Below are positions 31,067 to 42,892 of a stretch of 64,000 nucleotides of DNA, piece after piece. Source of the stretch: Hyaloperonospora brassicae (lineage: Eukaryota; Oomycota; Peronosporomycetes; Peronosporales; Peronosporaceae); assembly GCA_947650285.1 (NCBI GenBank), contig CANTFL010000389.1, positions 496,001 to 560,000 on the forward strand, in the 5' to 3' direction. The notes under the pieces are model-generated. The model worked only from the letters and a program-made list of their open reading frames with translations, made no database searches and had not been told where the DNA came from. Each line of letters starts with the position of its first letter. Position 1 is the stretch's first letter. The position numbers were made by a program, and so were the translations under genes.

Positions 31067-34000
31067 TTTGCTATGGTATGTACAACGAGACTTGATCTGC
31101 AAGTCTGTCGTAGTCGTATCGTGGTCGCTCATAGAGTCGAGCTGCTAACGAAGAATCCTAATCTTCGCCTTCGTGTCATCGTCATCATCGATCAATTCGT
31201 TCTCCAGACCATATCTTCTACTTTCAGTCAGAGTTGTCCTAGTCAGTGAACGAACTGCAAGACCGAAATGTGAAATCGAATATCACTCGCTACGTCTTCG
31301 CTCGTAATGAGATACCGAACGTCGCTTCAGTGGAGAATCATGCTTATCGAAAGGTGATAGCGCTATGGATAGAACTGAGTGAGTCCGTTCCATGTCATTC
31401 GTTTTCACTAGTTTCAGTGGTCGTGTGGATATGATTTGAGGCGGTAACTAGACCTAAGTAAAGTCGTAGGCTGCTCGAGTGCACGATCTTGTCGCATTTT
31501 CGAACATTGGAGTCCCTCTTGTCAAGCAAAATGCGCTGTTAGGGACTGAAGCAAGCGGATAGCTTTTGATGTGTAGTATCTTTTTCGGTCTCCACATGTA
31601 CGTCTTCAGACATGTGCAATACCCAACTTCAAAGATGATCGACAACGTACAATAAAATAAGCGTTGATGATGTTTGTCAATCATATAAATATGAAAAGTG
31701 AAAAAGCGAGGGTGTCGATGTCGTAGCTCATTCTCTGGTTTAGGTTTGTCGCAAGCATGAACTTGTCTTCAGTGCAATGTCCTCTCACGAGAGAATTTGG
31801 CTCGCAGTGCATCATTCTTCGATTTTTGCCAAAACGAGAAAGCAGATTCTTATGCTGCCGTTCCAGGCATCACGCTAGCCAACCGACGCGAGCTGTAGCA
31901 GATGAGAAAATGAGTATTACGAGACCGCTGAGACAATATGAAACCACCTCGATTGATCTCGGAGTCTTTGTGGTATAACCGCACTTCTGAGTTGCAAGCG
32001 ATGAGCCACATCAGCTTGTTTTGCGCTCGACATTCGTTCCTTCATAGACCACACTCCCTGCGAAGGTGTGCCTTAGCCTCTTCCCGTACGCGCTTCATCA
32101 ATCTGTGACTTCAATATAAGACATACAGGCGGTATGTTGTGGTAGGATAGAAGGAGCTGTACATGTTTCAGCCTACTATGTTTAGTGCTCTGATGAACTG
32201 GCACCGTGTCCCTGCTTTACAAGGGAACACGGGTGTGTACGTCGGACACACAATTATTGATCTCTTAGCTTGTCTCTCTTCAGTGCTAACGACGATTTCC
32301 TCGTTTTCATCTCGAGGGTGACAACTTGGTTTCGACACGCGGTGGCAGCTAGCCTGCCAACCACCGCTGCACTTCAGTGTATGGTTCCTTATTTGCAGTT
32401 GTGTAACCCGTTTGCCGGCTGGTTCGTTTCCTCGTATATTCACGCATAAGAATAGTCTTTTTGTCCCACGGCCTTCGAGGTCCACCCTATTCGTACCAAC
32501 CGCATACAACCGCATCATCGGTCTTCTTTGCATTTCGTGCATCGCTCTTAGAGACAACTGTGTAACACAGCGCATTGCTTGAAGGTGAATGCGAAGTACG
32601 TCCTATGTACTCTAAACCAAATCATTCATCCCTACAGCCTTAGCATCGCTATAACATGCATGCTGATTCGACACTGTAGTGGAATGACCGTGTGCCTCAC
32701 GTCATATTGATGTAAGAAAAGAATGTCATCATGAACAACATTTCTTGGCGGAGAGCATTCGAGAACGCTACCTCGGCGGTGATGCTCTTAGCAGATGTTG
32801 ACACACTACTCATTGGCTTAATTAGGCAATCATATTCGATGAATCGACCATATATTGATGAATGCAAGGAAGGAGAGATGAGCAAGGTGTCAACATATAC
32901 CGTAGCACTTTCATACAGTTTACGCAAGGTTCAGAAGACAATATATCGAATGACATAGCTCTCTTCCATGTAGCCAATCGTTCCGGCTTAGTTGATCCCG
33001 CTTCCTCTACACTCTATAGTGTGCATGAGGTTCCGGTCACCTGTCGAAACTGTCATCGGTGTAGATCCATTATACACGTATCAGCAAAGCGTAGCGCTCT
33101 CATTACAGATCGCACAAAGTACTCGAGAGTCAAATGTGCACGCATGAACGGCATGACAAAAGTCTTTGTCAACGGACGCATACCGGCCCGCTTCCGTGAG
33201 CCTCGATGGTGGCTTACCGATGCAGCGTGAATCAGCCTCATACCTCTGTTGCACAGTTGCCTATGCGCCAACATATCAATCACACTTCTCTGCAGACCAA
33301 TCCAGCTCTCCCTAGCAGACTGCACCGGTTTGACATCCAGTACGATCTAAATGTGCTCTTCTTGTTCAAATTGTGAAAAGATCGTTATGCGTAATTTAGC
33401 AAAGCTAGCAAACTTCGCATACGTACGTTCAATGCACAAGTTTTACGACACAATTATTGGGATACTTGTTTCAGGACGATATTGCTTCGTAAAACACAAC
33501 AAGAAATGGAGCTTGGAAAGTGAATCGCGCTTGCATGTGACAACGTTTACAAGACACGAGGTAGCTGTTCTATTGCCAATACAGTGAACACAGGGAACAG
33601 TCTGGCCTGGACGGCTCTTGCATTCATGGGCTTCTCGATCTCGTAAATTTCGTTGACCGAGCCCGGACAACTTCTCCCGACAATACATGTGCACCGAGAT
33701 AGTGAAACCTTCTTTTTTTCGATGAATAAGCGACGGAGGTTCATCTCAATGTTGTTGTTTGTCTATGGTTGCCGACTAAGGTCGATGCTGCAGTCAATTG
33801 AAAGACACACCAGCGACCATGAAGCAAAATGAGAACGACTCATTAATTTGACGGCGGCATGGTTTTCGCGATCGCGACGTGCGACTAGAAAGCTGACAAA
33901 GTAAGGCAAAGTACTAGTGCGCGATCGCTACGGCTACGGCACATAGGTCTATATCGTACATTGGTATCTCTCATCTAGTCCGAGAGAGAGCAACTCCTTC

Positions 34001-37000
34001 TAGTTCTACTTTCGTTGGATCTTCTTTTTGTATTGGAGCTACAGCACAGAAGAGGGTAAAGACTGGATGGGAATGGAGGAGTGGGGGTGTTGGCAAGCTC
34101 AGCAGTCAGACAGTCGGTTGCCTAGGGCCGGTCAATTCCATTACTGTGGAGGGGAAAGAAAAGAGTACCTGGAGATGTCTCGTGTACGCTGTGCCCACAC
34201 AGCGCTTAAAGTTGAGAAGGTGACATTGTGCCTTGTGCACAAGGGCGCGTGTGTCTAGTTGGAATATCAAGTGTGCTAACGTTTGCCATGCAGAGCACAG
34301 CTGTGCCACCCGTCTTGCGTTCATTGGTCTTTGTTGCGGCCACCGAGAGAATTCGATGTCTCAACTCGTGGCACGTGATGTGCTAGCAATTGCAGATGAG
34401 AGTTGTGTGTCCATGACAGTCGCCACAACCTCGAGCTCTCGTAGCTTCGATGTGTTGGCATCGGTACACCAATGTCATGATGCACGGCTTCGACGATTTT
34501 CTTAGCGAACTTCGTCATTGTAAATTGCACGCGCACACATTGTGATGAACTTGGCAAGTCTGTTTGAGAGCCACTTACGTTGAGTCAGTCGATGAGAGAT
34601 TGACACTGACTGACATTGTTTATAGTGTCCAGTTTTGCTGGAAGCAGCTCCCTTCTCGTCTATCATCTTCGTACACGTGAGTAGCTCCACTCCAAGTCAG
34701 AAAGGAATCAGACGCGAGCTCTCAAACCTTTGTGCCTCGCAGAAGTAAAAATGCATGAAAGTCTAGCAATCCTTCTCGTAACATAAGCCGCAGTTTTGGA
34801 CGCTTACTGAGTGTATTCAGTTTCTTCACTTGTTCATGGACGCACCTCTTTTCCGTGACGCATGTCAACAGCTTATAGCAGCAAGTCAACGACGCGTTTG
34901 CACATCGAGGTGCGCGACTTTTTTTGGAAAGAGTTTACCGAGTCACTCTGGGGTACCACCGATTGCAGAGAGAATGAGTCTATCGCAGAATATCTGAACA
35001 GGATTGTTCACGCTGGCACCTTATGATGGCATCGCTGGCGCCGTAGCCACGAATTGATGCGGTACAATAACAATTGCTGGCAAATCCGCTATTGGTGTGG
35101 TAGATTCGACTTGTCTCGTTAGGTGGGTATCTTGATTTGACCCGTGTCACGAACAAAGAGTCATGGCAGATCTCTGATGTAGCAAGGCGTGACGTGATGC
35201 AATTTCCACATACGAAGTCATAACGACTTCCATCCTACAGTCAACTGTTGACCAGCAGTCGTAGACCCCCTTATCATCAAGATCAAGATCAAAGCATCCG
35301 TCTGCTCTTTATCTTGTTATCGGCCCAATGACGCAGTCTTGAAGAGCCGAAACGGACGTGCTCCTTGCTGCAAACACAGTCCTTCACGACTTCATCGAAG
35401 AATTGTCCTGCGGATGATATACATACATTTTGCACGTCGAGACGATCACAAGGCAAGTCCTGACTTACTGAAACATGGAGACCAGGCGATCTATTCCCAG
35501 TTTAGACACGATGTGGCTCGGCCAAGTTTTTAGCGACAGCTTTTGCGTGGCCGTGATCGCTACTACAGACATCGAGTCGAGAACGAGGTCAGTCGTGGTC
35601 ACGCTGGTAGAAACGTTATGCCGTCCGTGACTTGCATTGCTTTACTCTGTCTCAATTGGCAATCAAGGTGCAAACACTGAGCTTGAACCGAAACAATATG
35701 AAGCAAATAAAGTGAGTCGCTGCAATAGAGCAGAGCATACATCGGTCTTCCGCTTCCGTGCAGCATTAGCATCGCTACCTCGAGATCGGAATGCCGCTCG
35801 TATCGACAACTTGGCATACATCTTCCACGCGTTCACGCAGGGGCCTGCAGAGAAGTTTGATTGTGCGTTTCTTACAAGGGTTACAGACATAGTGGACATC
35901 TTGTCGATCGATCCATGCGGTTGTACGAGTATCGTAAAACGGCTGCAAGAAGGATTGATGAGTTGTGGAAGACGCTCGTTCTGCAACTTTTGCACTTCGT
36001 ATACTATGCAATTGCGATTCTTGAGCGAGTTTCGCTGTCAACATCGTACCCGAACGTCTCTATTCACACAAACTAGAAATGAGCAGCGATTGCGATCATT
36101 GGAGTCGGTTGTGCTCCTCTAGTGAATAGATGTATTTCGCATGCTCGTACGTCGAGCTCAAGAGCATCACGAACGAGCCGTATGAGTTGCACAAGCACAC
36201 GAAGAAGATGCACTCGATCGAACGGTGAGGCAAGCAGTTTAAGGGAGAATATGGGGCCTTGCAGTGAAGCCGAAGTGTCCAAATATCGTAACCCATCTCC
36301 CTTGTGTAACCGAACACGAGGGCGAAGATGCGATCATTGCCGAATGCTTTCGATTGGTACTACGACACAACTATCTGCTCCTCAGCAGCTTTGTCGGCAT
36401 TGAGCAAGCCGATGAAGATGTTGATCGTATCCACAGGTAGTACACGCCAAGAATCTTTCTTTCGAGCTGGCGTCAGGGGAAGTCATTACCTTCTTGTAAA
36501 CTTCACTGATGGCGTCTCCTTTTCTTTCAGTGTTGCAGCAGCTGTAATTGTACTGGGCTTGCAACAATCGGATAGTCCTCTTCCCCCTTAGCAGCTGACA
36601 AACACGGGCAATACTAGCTTCGTCACCAATCCTCTCACCAACACTTGTATGAGCGCGTCCTTCTTCTCGCATTCTTCATGAGTTGATTGATGGCTGACTT
36701 TCAATCAAGCATTCTTCTTGAAGTCGTTGACGAAAAGCTGCAGAGTGCAAAGGTCTGACTCTCTGAGAATGTTGTGTCCGTCTGCATCCTGCCGCAGGAG
36801 ACCGATCACTGCATCGGTGGATCGCCCTTCTTCCGCCTAGTTTTTATGTTTGCCTTCCTCTCTACGGCTTCCTACATGCCTCTTCTTCATGGCGAGCTGT
36901 GTCTGGGTCGAAGACTCCGCGAGGTCTTCGCTGGTGACGGCACGTGCTTGCTTTTCTGCAACTGGGCTCAACTTTGCTTTAAAGGCTTTTCAATCCATGC

Positions 37001-38492
37001 GACACCCATTCACTATGTGTTCCGGAAGTGCCTCAGGAACGTAGCCTCTTCATACACTTACGAAGTGCTTGAGGCGATTGACAACCCTTGGCTCGCAGAG
37101 GGGTTATAAAGAAGAACAACTCTCAGCTAGAAGAGGAATCGCTTTGAACGAACTTGGAAAAATGAGAAGTGTTATCAATGTTAATGTTTGTTCTCTGTCG
37201 TTGCTACACCTTCACCCTGTCCGTAGCCTGAAATCTGGGATCTGCGTTGACAGTTAGCTGCGAGCTGCAACACGAGCCGCATTCGATGACCCCCCGACGT
37301 CATACCGTTTAACGGGAAGTTAAATACAATCCATAAGCGCATGTCACGATTATCAAGCTGGTTGAAGGAACCAAGAATTGTTCAAGATCCCGATATCCTA
37401 TGCCTTCCCTCTTACAGCATCAACAACATGCAGATCAGTTGCCAGAAGGAGTAGTAGCGTCTTAGCTTCGTCATCAGCGGCATCGTTCGTTCTCAGCAGC
37501 TGTTTGCCAGGATCGACGATGGCGGTCTCAGCTTCCCACCGATCTTGATAAAACATCATCTTCATTTCAGCGAATGTCGATCAGGAACGAATGCTGAGTC
37601 GCACGCATGGCCCTTTCCATGTTCTTCATCAAGCCATCATTTGCTATCGGCTTTGAACAACGTCTTCAGTGGCTGCTACACAACTCCCATTGAACGTCAA
37701 CTGTTGGCTATCCCGAATGGTTTGAGTTACATCAGTGGAAAAGGAACGGTATGACACTATGTAACGCGACGCATCAGATCGATGGATATGCGTGTGAGAT
37801 CCCACAAGTCCTTGCTAGCGTACGACCGTGCCTTGGCGTTGCATTATTCTCACCATGGCAGGAGTAAAGTTGGCTTGGCTTCTAGTACACCTTGTTGCGC
37901 TTGTACTGCAACGGCACATCATTCACTGATACTAATTGCAAAACTCTTGAGTGTGTTCGTATCACATGACGTCACAAAGTTACACCATTCGTGCTCAGCA
38001 AAATGCTGCGGCTTCCTGCCTTCGGTCCGTCTACCACAAAGATGTGGAGCAATCTGTCAGACATAGCAAGACCTACATGGCATTGCTACAAGCTGAGCGA
38101 CCACATTGTGTAGACAGACCATACACAACACCAACAGAGGACAACAAGCTACGCCTCTGCTTGTTCATCTTCACCTATCAGCTGTGTCCATATTGATCCA
38201 CCATCCGCATACGATACCCCACCACTGAATCGCATTGTCTTGCGTCTTGGACATAATCAATTTTTGACATAGTTCGTGACACTGGTTTTTCGTATGCTGC
38301 TAAGCACATCTTCAGTCAAAATGGAAGTTGAGCTTCCACGTTAGCTACGGCATTGCTCAGAAAACAGTTTAAGCGGTCGTATGCAGCAGAGGTTTATTCA
38401 CGTTGTCGCGTCGGGCATCGATATATCAAAACACAGAGTCCTTCGAAACACGACCTGCACGATTCCATGCTCCCTCTCTTTTTATACTCTCG
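31067..38492. other. 7.4-kb gene-poor region without recognisable genes
   Basis: Open frames are short and overlap on both strands. None gave a domain I recognise. A frame at 34028-34258 (plus) and frames around 35.6-37.1 kb (both strands) are the longest, and parts of the latter look like a decayed element on the minus strand, but I cannot classify them. No terminal repeats were seen. Confidence 0.45.
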
Positions 38493-38935
38493 TCACTCCA
38501 CGCCGTATTTCTGCTTGAGGTCTTGCAGCTCCTGCTTCTGCTTGTCGAAGTCGACGGCCGCGCCCTTGCGCTGCTGCATCTTGTTCGCCTGGTAGTAGAG
38601 CACAATGAGGTAGCGGCCGCACACGTTGAAGCCGGACAAGTGGTCCACGGCGTTCTTGGCGTCGTAAATGTCTTCGTAGACCACAAACGCCGTCCCCCGC
38701 GTGTCGTTGTTCACGCCCAGACGGACCTGGCGGATGGCCCCGTACTTGCCAAAGATGTCGTAGAGCTCTTCAGACGAGATCTTGAACGGCAGGTTGCGTA
38801 CGTATAGAACGCGGTTTACTTCAGGAGGAAGACGCGCCTGGTACAGGTCATCATACTGCGTTAGAGAGAGAAAACGACAGACAGAGAGAGACGGGAAGAG
38901 GTACGTACGTTCGCTCGTCGGCCCTGGACGTACAT
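38493..38935 (-). CDS. SF3B6: Splicing factor 3B subunit 6 (SF3b14/p14)
   Basis: Two exons: 38909-38935 (MYVQGRRAN) and 38493-38855, joined over a 53-nt GT-AG intron (donor GTACGT, acceptor GCAG). The product is 129 aa, against about 125 for the human protein. It contains one RNA recognition motif: RNP2 LYVRNLPFK near residue 23 and RNP1-like [11 protein letters not shown], plus the family signature [17 protein letters not shown] and [17 protein letters not shown]. p14 contacts SF3B1 and the branch-point adenosine in U2 snRNP. A tyrosine lies at the RNP2 position used for branch-point contact in the family. The short coding exon 1 explains why an open-frame search would start too far upstream. 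An initiator-like CTCATTCGCC lies 15 bp before the ATG. Confidence 0.96.
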
Positions 38936-38949
38936 GGCGTTTTTGGGGT

Positions 38950-38959
38950 GGCGAATGAG
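38950..38959 (-). promoter_or_regulatory. Initiator-like motif of SF3B6
   Basis: On the minus strand CTCATTCGCC fits the YCAYTYY initiator core. Its distance to the start codon (about 15 bp) is usual for oomycete genes with short leaders. Confidence 0.35.
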
Positions 38960-40883
38960 GTACGATAAACCTCAAAACTTATGGCAGAAAAGTGGCCGAA
39001 TTGGCTAATCTTTTATACGCGTTTGTGCCACGTGAGAGAAGCGCTGTAGCTTATGCTGAGTTGATATCCTGGTTATGGGTGTGAATGTGCTTGGGACAAC
39101 GTGGTCTTCGTCCGTGCAGAACATTTGGTTGTAGCTGATGGACTCGAGAATTTGTTCTTGTGCGATCGTATCAATCCTGTCGCGTATGGACAACGCACAC
39201 GCTCTTTATTGTGTCAACGATCGTGACGAAGCTACAAGCCACATGTACACCGGGAAGACTGGAAGCGCTACGACGATTGTTATCAAACACAGGATTCGTG
39301 CCAGAAAAGACGCGTCAAATACGTTTGCCTTCACTTTACCACGTAGTACATCATGACTCGTAGACGACGGAATAGATGAGGACTGAGATCCAAACAGTTG
39401 CGGTAATAGTAGAAATTCGAAAGCGCTGCGGAAAGAGAACTGCAGTTGCTCGACCGATGGTTTCAGGTTATCTTCGATTGTGGCACGCGCTTCGCTTCCG
39501 TTGTCCTCTCATGTCTGTACTTATCTTTTTCTTCGCTTCTTTGTAGTGACTGTTGACACCAATCTGTCTTGTCTTGCTTACTTCTTGCGATGCAGCAGGT
39601 TCTCTGCTATGGAAATATATGATGCGCTCACACGCAACAGCAGTGAGGTGTTGCTGCTTTTTATCCGACTCAAGAAACGCGACAGTGTCGACTCGAGCTC
39701 GCAGTGTGTCGGTTCGTTTGACTTCGTATATGTTCACGAAGCGTAAGCAACTAGCAAAAAGAGTCAGATCAGCAGCTTTCACCGAACGCGATCAAAGCTG
39801 TAGATATGGTTCTGATCGCTGCTTGAAACAGCAAGTCAACCTCTGCAATCGCCATTCCGTGAGTCAACTCATGTGAAGACTTTTCTTCGCGCTTTTGTAT
39901 ATCTCGGACCACTTGTACAATTGCAAAGCGTAAAGAAGCAAAAGGCCAGCCCTCTCACCGGGCACTTGCTGACACGCACAGACGCCCATGCCTTCAATCG
40001 CCTACAAACAATGACGTACACAAATCATCACAGTGTCTACGATAGGCATCATGGCGTCACATGAAGGCTCATTATCATCATAAGCCCCCCCCGCTAGCTG
40101 AAGTGACTGGAGTAGGTATGTACATGTCGTCTCTCTGCTCTTTCTGACAGTAAAGCGCAACACCCATCAGAGCTGAGAGTCGCGCAATGTGTATGAGCGC
40201 GCCAAAGAGACGTTTTGATTGACAAAGAGCGACATTACAGCTCCAGTGTATCGCTCATCCTGTGCGGCATGTGCGTTGCAGAAGCGTTGGGTCAAAATGC
40301 TCACATGCGCTGTGGCTTATCATTGCTATGACTATGAGAATGCAGTCACACATACTTGACGATGCCGTCGAAGTTTGTGATCAAAACAGTGGACACGATG
40401 CAGCTGTTCGGACGGCTTCTACATGCCAAAGCAGCGAACTGCCTTTGAAGTGCACTTTGTTGCACCAGAGCGACACCGGTGTCGGACTACTCTAAGGTAA
40501 ACACATTGCTTGTAGTTCATTAGTTATCGCTGCCGCCGTCCAGAATATACGAAGAGTCATTGTTTGCACTGAGGATATCGTCACACACAATCTTCCAATC
40601 AAGTCGTATGCAAAAGAAGCGCACCATGACGGGAAGCCAGGCCAGTGATTTTGCTCACAAGTCGACCTTCATTGCTTTACTGTATCGGAACGGCTTGTGC
40701 GGGGCGATGAGGTTGCGGTGGCCACATTTCTTCGGAGAGCTCACCTGACAAGAACAAATGACATCATCTACAGAAACAATAAAGTGTTACAAACGACATT
40801 GAGCCCGCGTAGTCTTTACATTCGAACCACTACAGTGATTCTATGACATGTTCTTTGTATTTAATTTAAATTTTAATGAGTTG
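38960..40883. other. Spacer without recognisable genes
   Basis: Small open frames on both strands, none with a known motif. The right end runs into the GTA microsatellite. Confidence 0.5.
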
Positions 40884-41194
<311 letters not shown>

Positions 41195-41226
41195 CATCGT
41201 CGTCTACCCAGCTGGCTCTCGTGGCC

Positions 41227-41810
41227 ATGGCGTCGTTCCTGCTCGGTGACGACTACGCCTCTTCCTCCAGCTCTTCGGACGATCAAGAGTCACACGCAGC
41301 ACCAACAAGTACAGCCGCCGTATCTTCTTACGCCACGTCAACAGCCACGCGGCACGCGCTCCCGTCAGCAGACGCGCTCTTTGCCAGCGACACACGCAGC
41401 GTCTTGACGAGTACTATAATTCGATCAGTGTCAGGTGCTCCCGCGCAGGCAACGAACAAGCGCAAGAACGAGCAGCTGAGCCGACCAGCAGCAACCAAAG
41501 CACTGAAGACGGAGCGCAAACGCGCTGTTCACACACCACAAGTCGCGTTGTTCGCGCCGCCGCAGCTTCGGCGACCGAATATCTCTACCGAAGACCGCAG
41601 GTGCGTGTGTTTGACTGCTATTTCCTCCTTGTTTGAGTGCTATTTTTTTCATTAAAAACAAGTGTTTAAAACACTCGTGCCGCAAGAAAAGCGAAAACAA
41701 ACACTGACGCGGTCGTGCGCTTTTTGTATTGTCACATTTGCAGCGCGTGGAATACAACTCAGACGGTCGCCTGGCAGAAAAAAGTCAACATCGAGCGTCC
41801 GAGTTCATGA
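41227..41810 (+). CDS. Hypothetical serine-rich protein, two exons
   Basis: Exon 1 41227-41600 and exon 2 41744-41810 with a 143-nt GT-AG intron (GTGCGT...TTTGCAG) give 146 aa. The N-terminus is serine/aspartate-rich (DDYASSSSSSDDQES), followed by LPSADALFASD and, near the end of exon 1, FAPPQLRRPNISTED, then SAWNTTQTV. The LPSxxxLF...FxPPQL...N.TED layout recalls a small uncharacterised eukaryotic family, but I cannot name it. The middle is basic (KRKNEQ, KTERKR), consistent with a nuclear protein. An alternative donor at 41605 would give a different C-terminus (RVEYNSDGRLAEKSQ), so the 3' end is uncertain. The start lies just behind the GTA microsatellite. Confidence 0.6.
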
Positions 41811-41961
41811 TGCAGCCAACGAGAGCAGCCAAACTGTCCATCGATCCGCAAGAGGCTATTGAGACTGCAGCTATGGAGCGTCAGTGAACTGCTTCGACCG
41901 CCAGTGTGAGTAGCACAACACCAATGTCCAAGTGCAGTAGACGGACAACAACATTTGTAGT

Positions 41962-41990
41962 ACCAGACAGACAGACAGACAGACAGACAA
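41962..41990. repeat. (CAGA)n microsatellite
   Basis: Seven CAGA units in the spacer downstream of the 41227-41810 gene. Confidence 0.9.
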
Positions 41991-42077
41991 AAGTCCTCAT
42001 TACGGCCTCCGCGTCTTTACTCGTGACCTGATGAAGCAAATGGCTCTGCACCTCAGTATCCTCATCACCGATAACAC

Positions 42078-42165
42078 CACCAGTAGCAGCACCAGCAGTA
42101 GCAGCAGCAGTAGCAGTACCAATAGCAGTGGCAGCAGCAGCACCAGCAGTACCAATAGCAGAAAT
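42078..42165. repeat. CAG/TAGCAG trinucleotide-rich tract
   Basis: Imperfect run of AGC/CAG/GTA triplets between two convergent genes. On the plus strand it falls in an open stretch ending in SIKLEAER, but no gene model supports coding. Confidence 0.7.
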
Positions 42166-42239
42166 CGTTCCATCAAACTCGAGGCCGAGCGCTGAGCACC
42201 ACCAGTGCCATTGAAGTCCTCGAGCACGTCAATACCTGT

Positions 42240-42682
42240 TTAAAACAACGGCGTCGTCGCGTACACGGCCGGTTGCTCGCTCGTGGCGCACACATCGTGG
42301 CCCTGCGCCTTCTTCATCGCCACGAGACGCGCTCGGATCCGCACGAGTTTCTTCTCCAGTGTCTCCACGCGCGCGGGAAAGTGGCGCAGTCGGTCAGCGT
42401 AGCGCTCGATCGAGCACGCGTCTGCTTTGTCTGCTTCTTGGAGACCTACAAAGCAGAAAAAAGAGTAAGCGTATAAAATGAGCAAAGTGCTTTTTTACAC
42501 TGGTGAGAGAGCGCGATGCCGAGCGGCAGCAGAGTCGTACCGGCCATGAGTTTATCCACCGTGTGCTGCAGCGTCTCTTGAGCGACCAAGAGGAGCTCGA
42601 CGTAGTCGTGGCAGCGCTCGACCTTGGGCCACAGCGTCACGAACAGGCCCTGCGCGAACGAGACATTGTCGGTCGCCGCCAT
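42240..42682 (-). CDS. Snapin-like BLOC-1 subunit
   Basis: Exon 1 42541-42682 starts at ATG (MAATDNVSFAQGLFV). Exon 2 is 42240-42445. The 95-nt intron has GTACGA donor and TTGTAG acceptor. The product is 115 aa, close to snapin (about 136). The layout matches snapin: a short FAQGLF-type start, a first helix (WPKVERCHDYVELLLVAQET), HTVDKLMAGLQEADK, then a second helix with basic heptads (YADRLRHFPARVETLEKKLV, RIRARLVAMKK). Snapin is a coiled-coil subunit of the BLOC-1/BORC complexes that position lysosome-related vesicles and bind SNAREs. The similarity is one of layout and scattered residues, so another small BLOC/BORC coiled-coil subunit is possible. The 3' end is 560 bp from the previous plus-strand gene, tail to tail. 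Confidence 0.6.
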
Positions 42683-42892
42683 TGACGGAGGAGTGGAAAA
42701 AAGCGACTCGTTCGGTGGGGGCACCAGGTGCGAGAAAAACGCGCTTTTTTCACGCAGAAACGTACGATTTTCAGCTTATGTTGCGGCAGTAGAAAATAGG
42801 TGCGTTTCCTCATTTATCATCTGTCGCGCAATTCAAACGTCTGCAACGTCTAAAATGACGAACTGATCAATTATCGCCTACCACTTCGATCG

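Noticed and set aside
1..38400. Search for RXLR or Crinkler effector genes
   Set aside because: No signal peptide followed by RXLR-EER or LFLAK motifs was seen in any frame of the repeat-rich part; the only secretory-type gene is the broken M13 peptidase.
42000..42227. Leucine-rich 75-codon minus frame resembling a membrane protein
   Set aside because: It is the reverse complement of the CAG/TAG trinucleotide tract.
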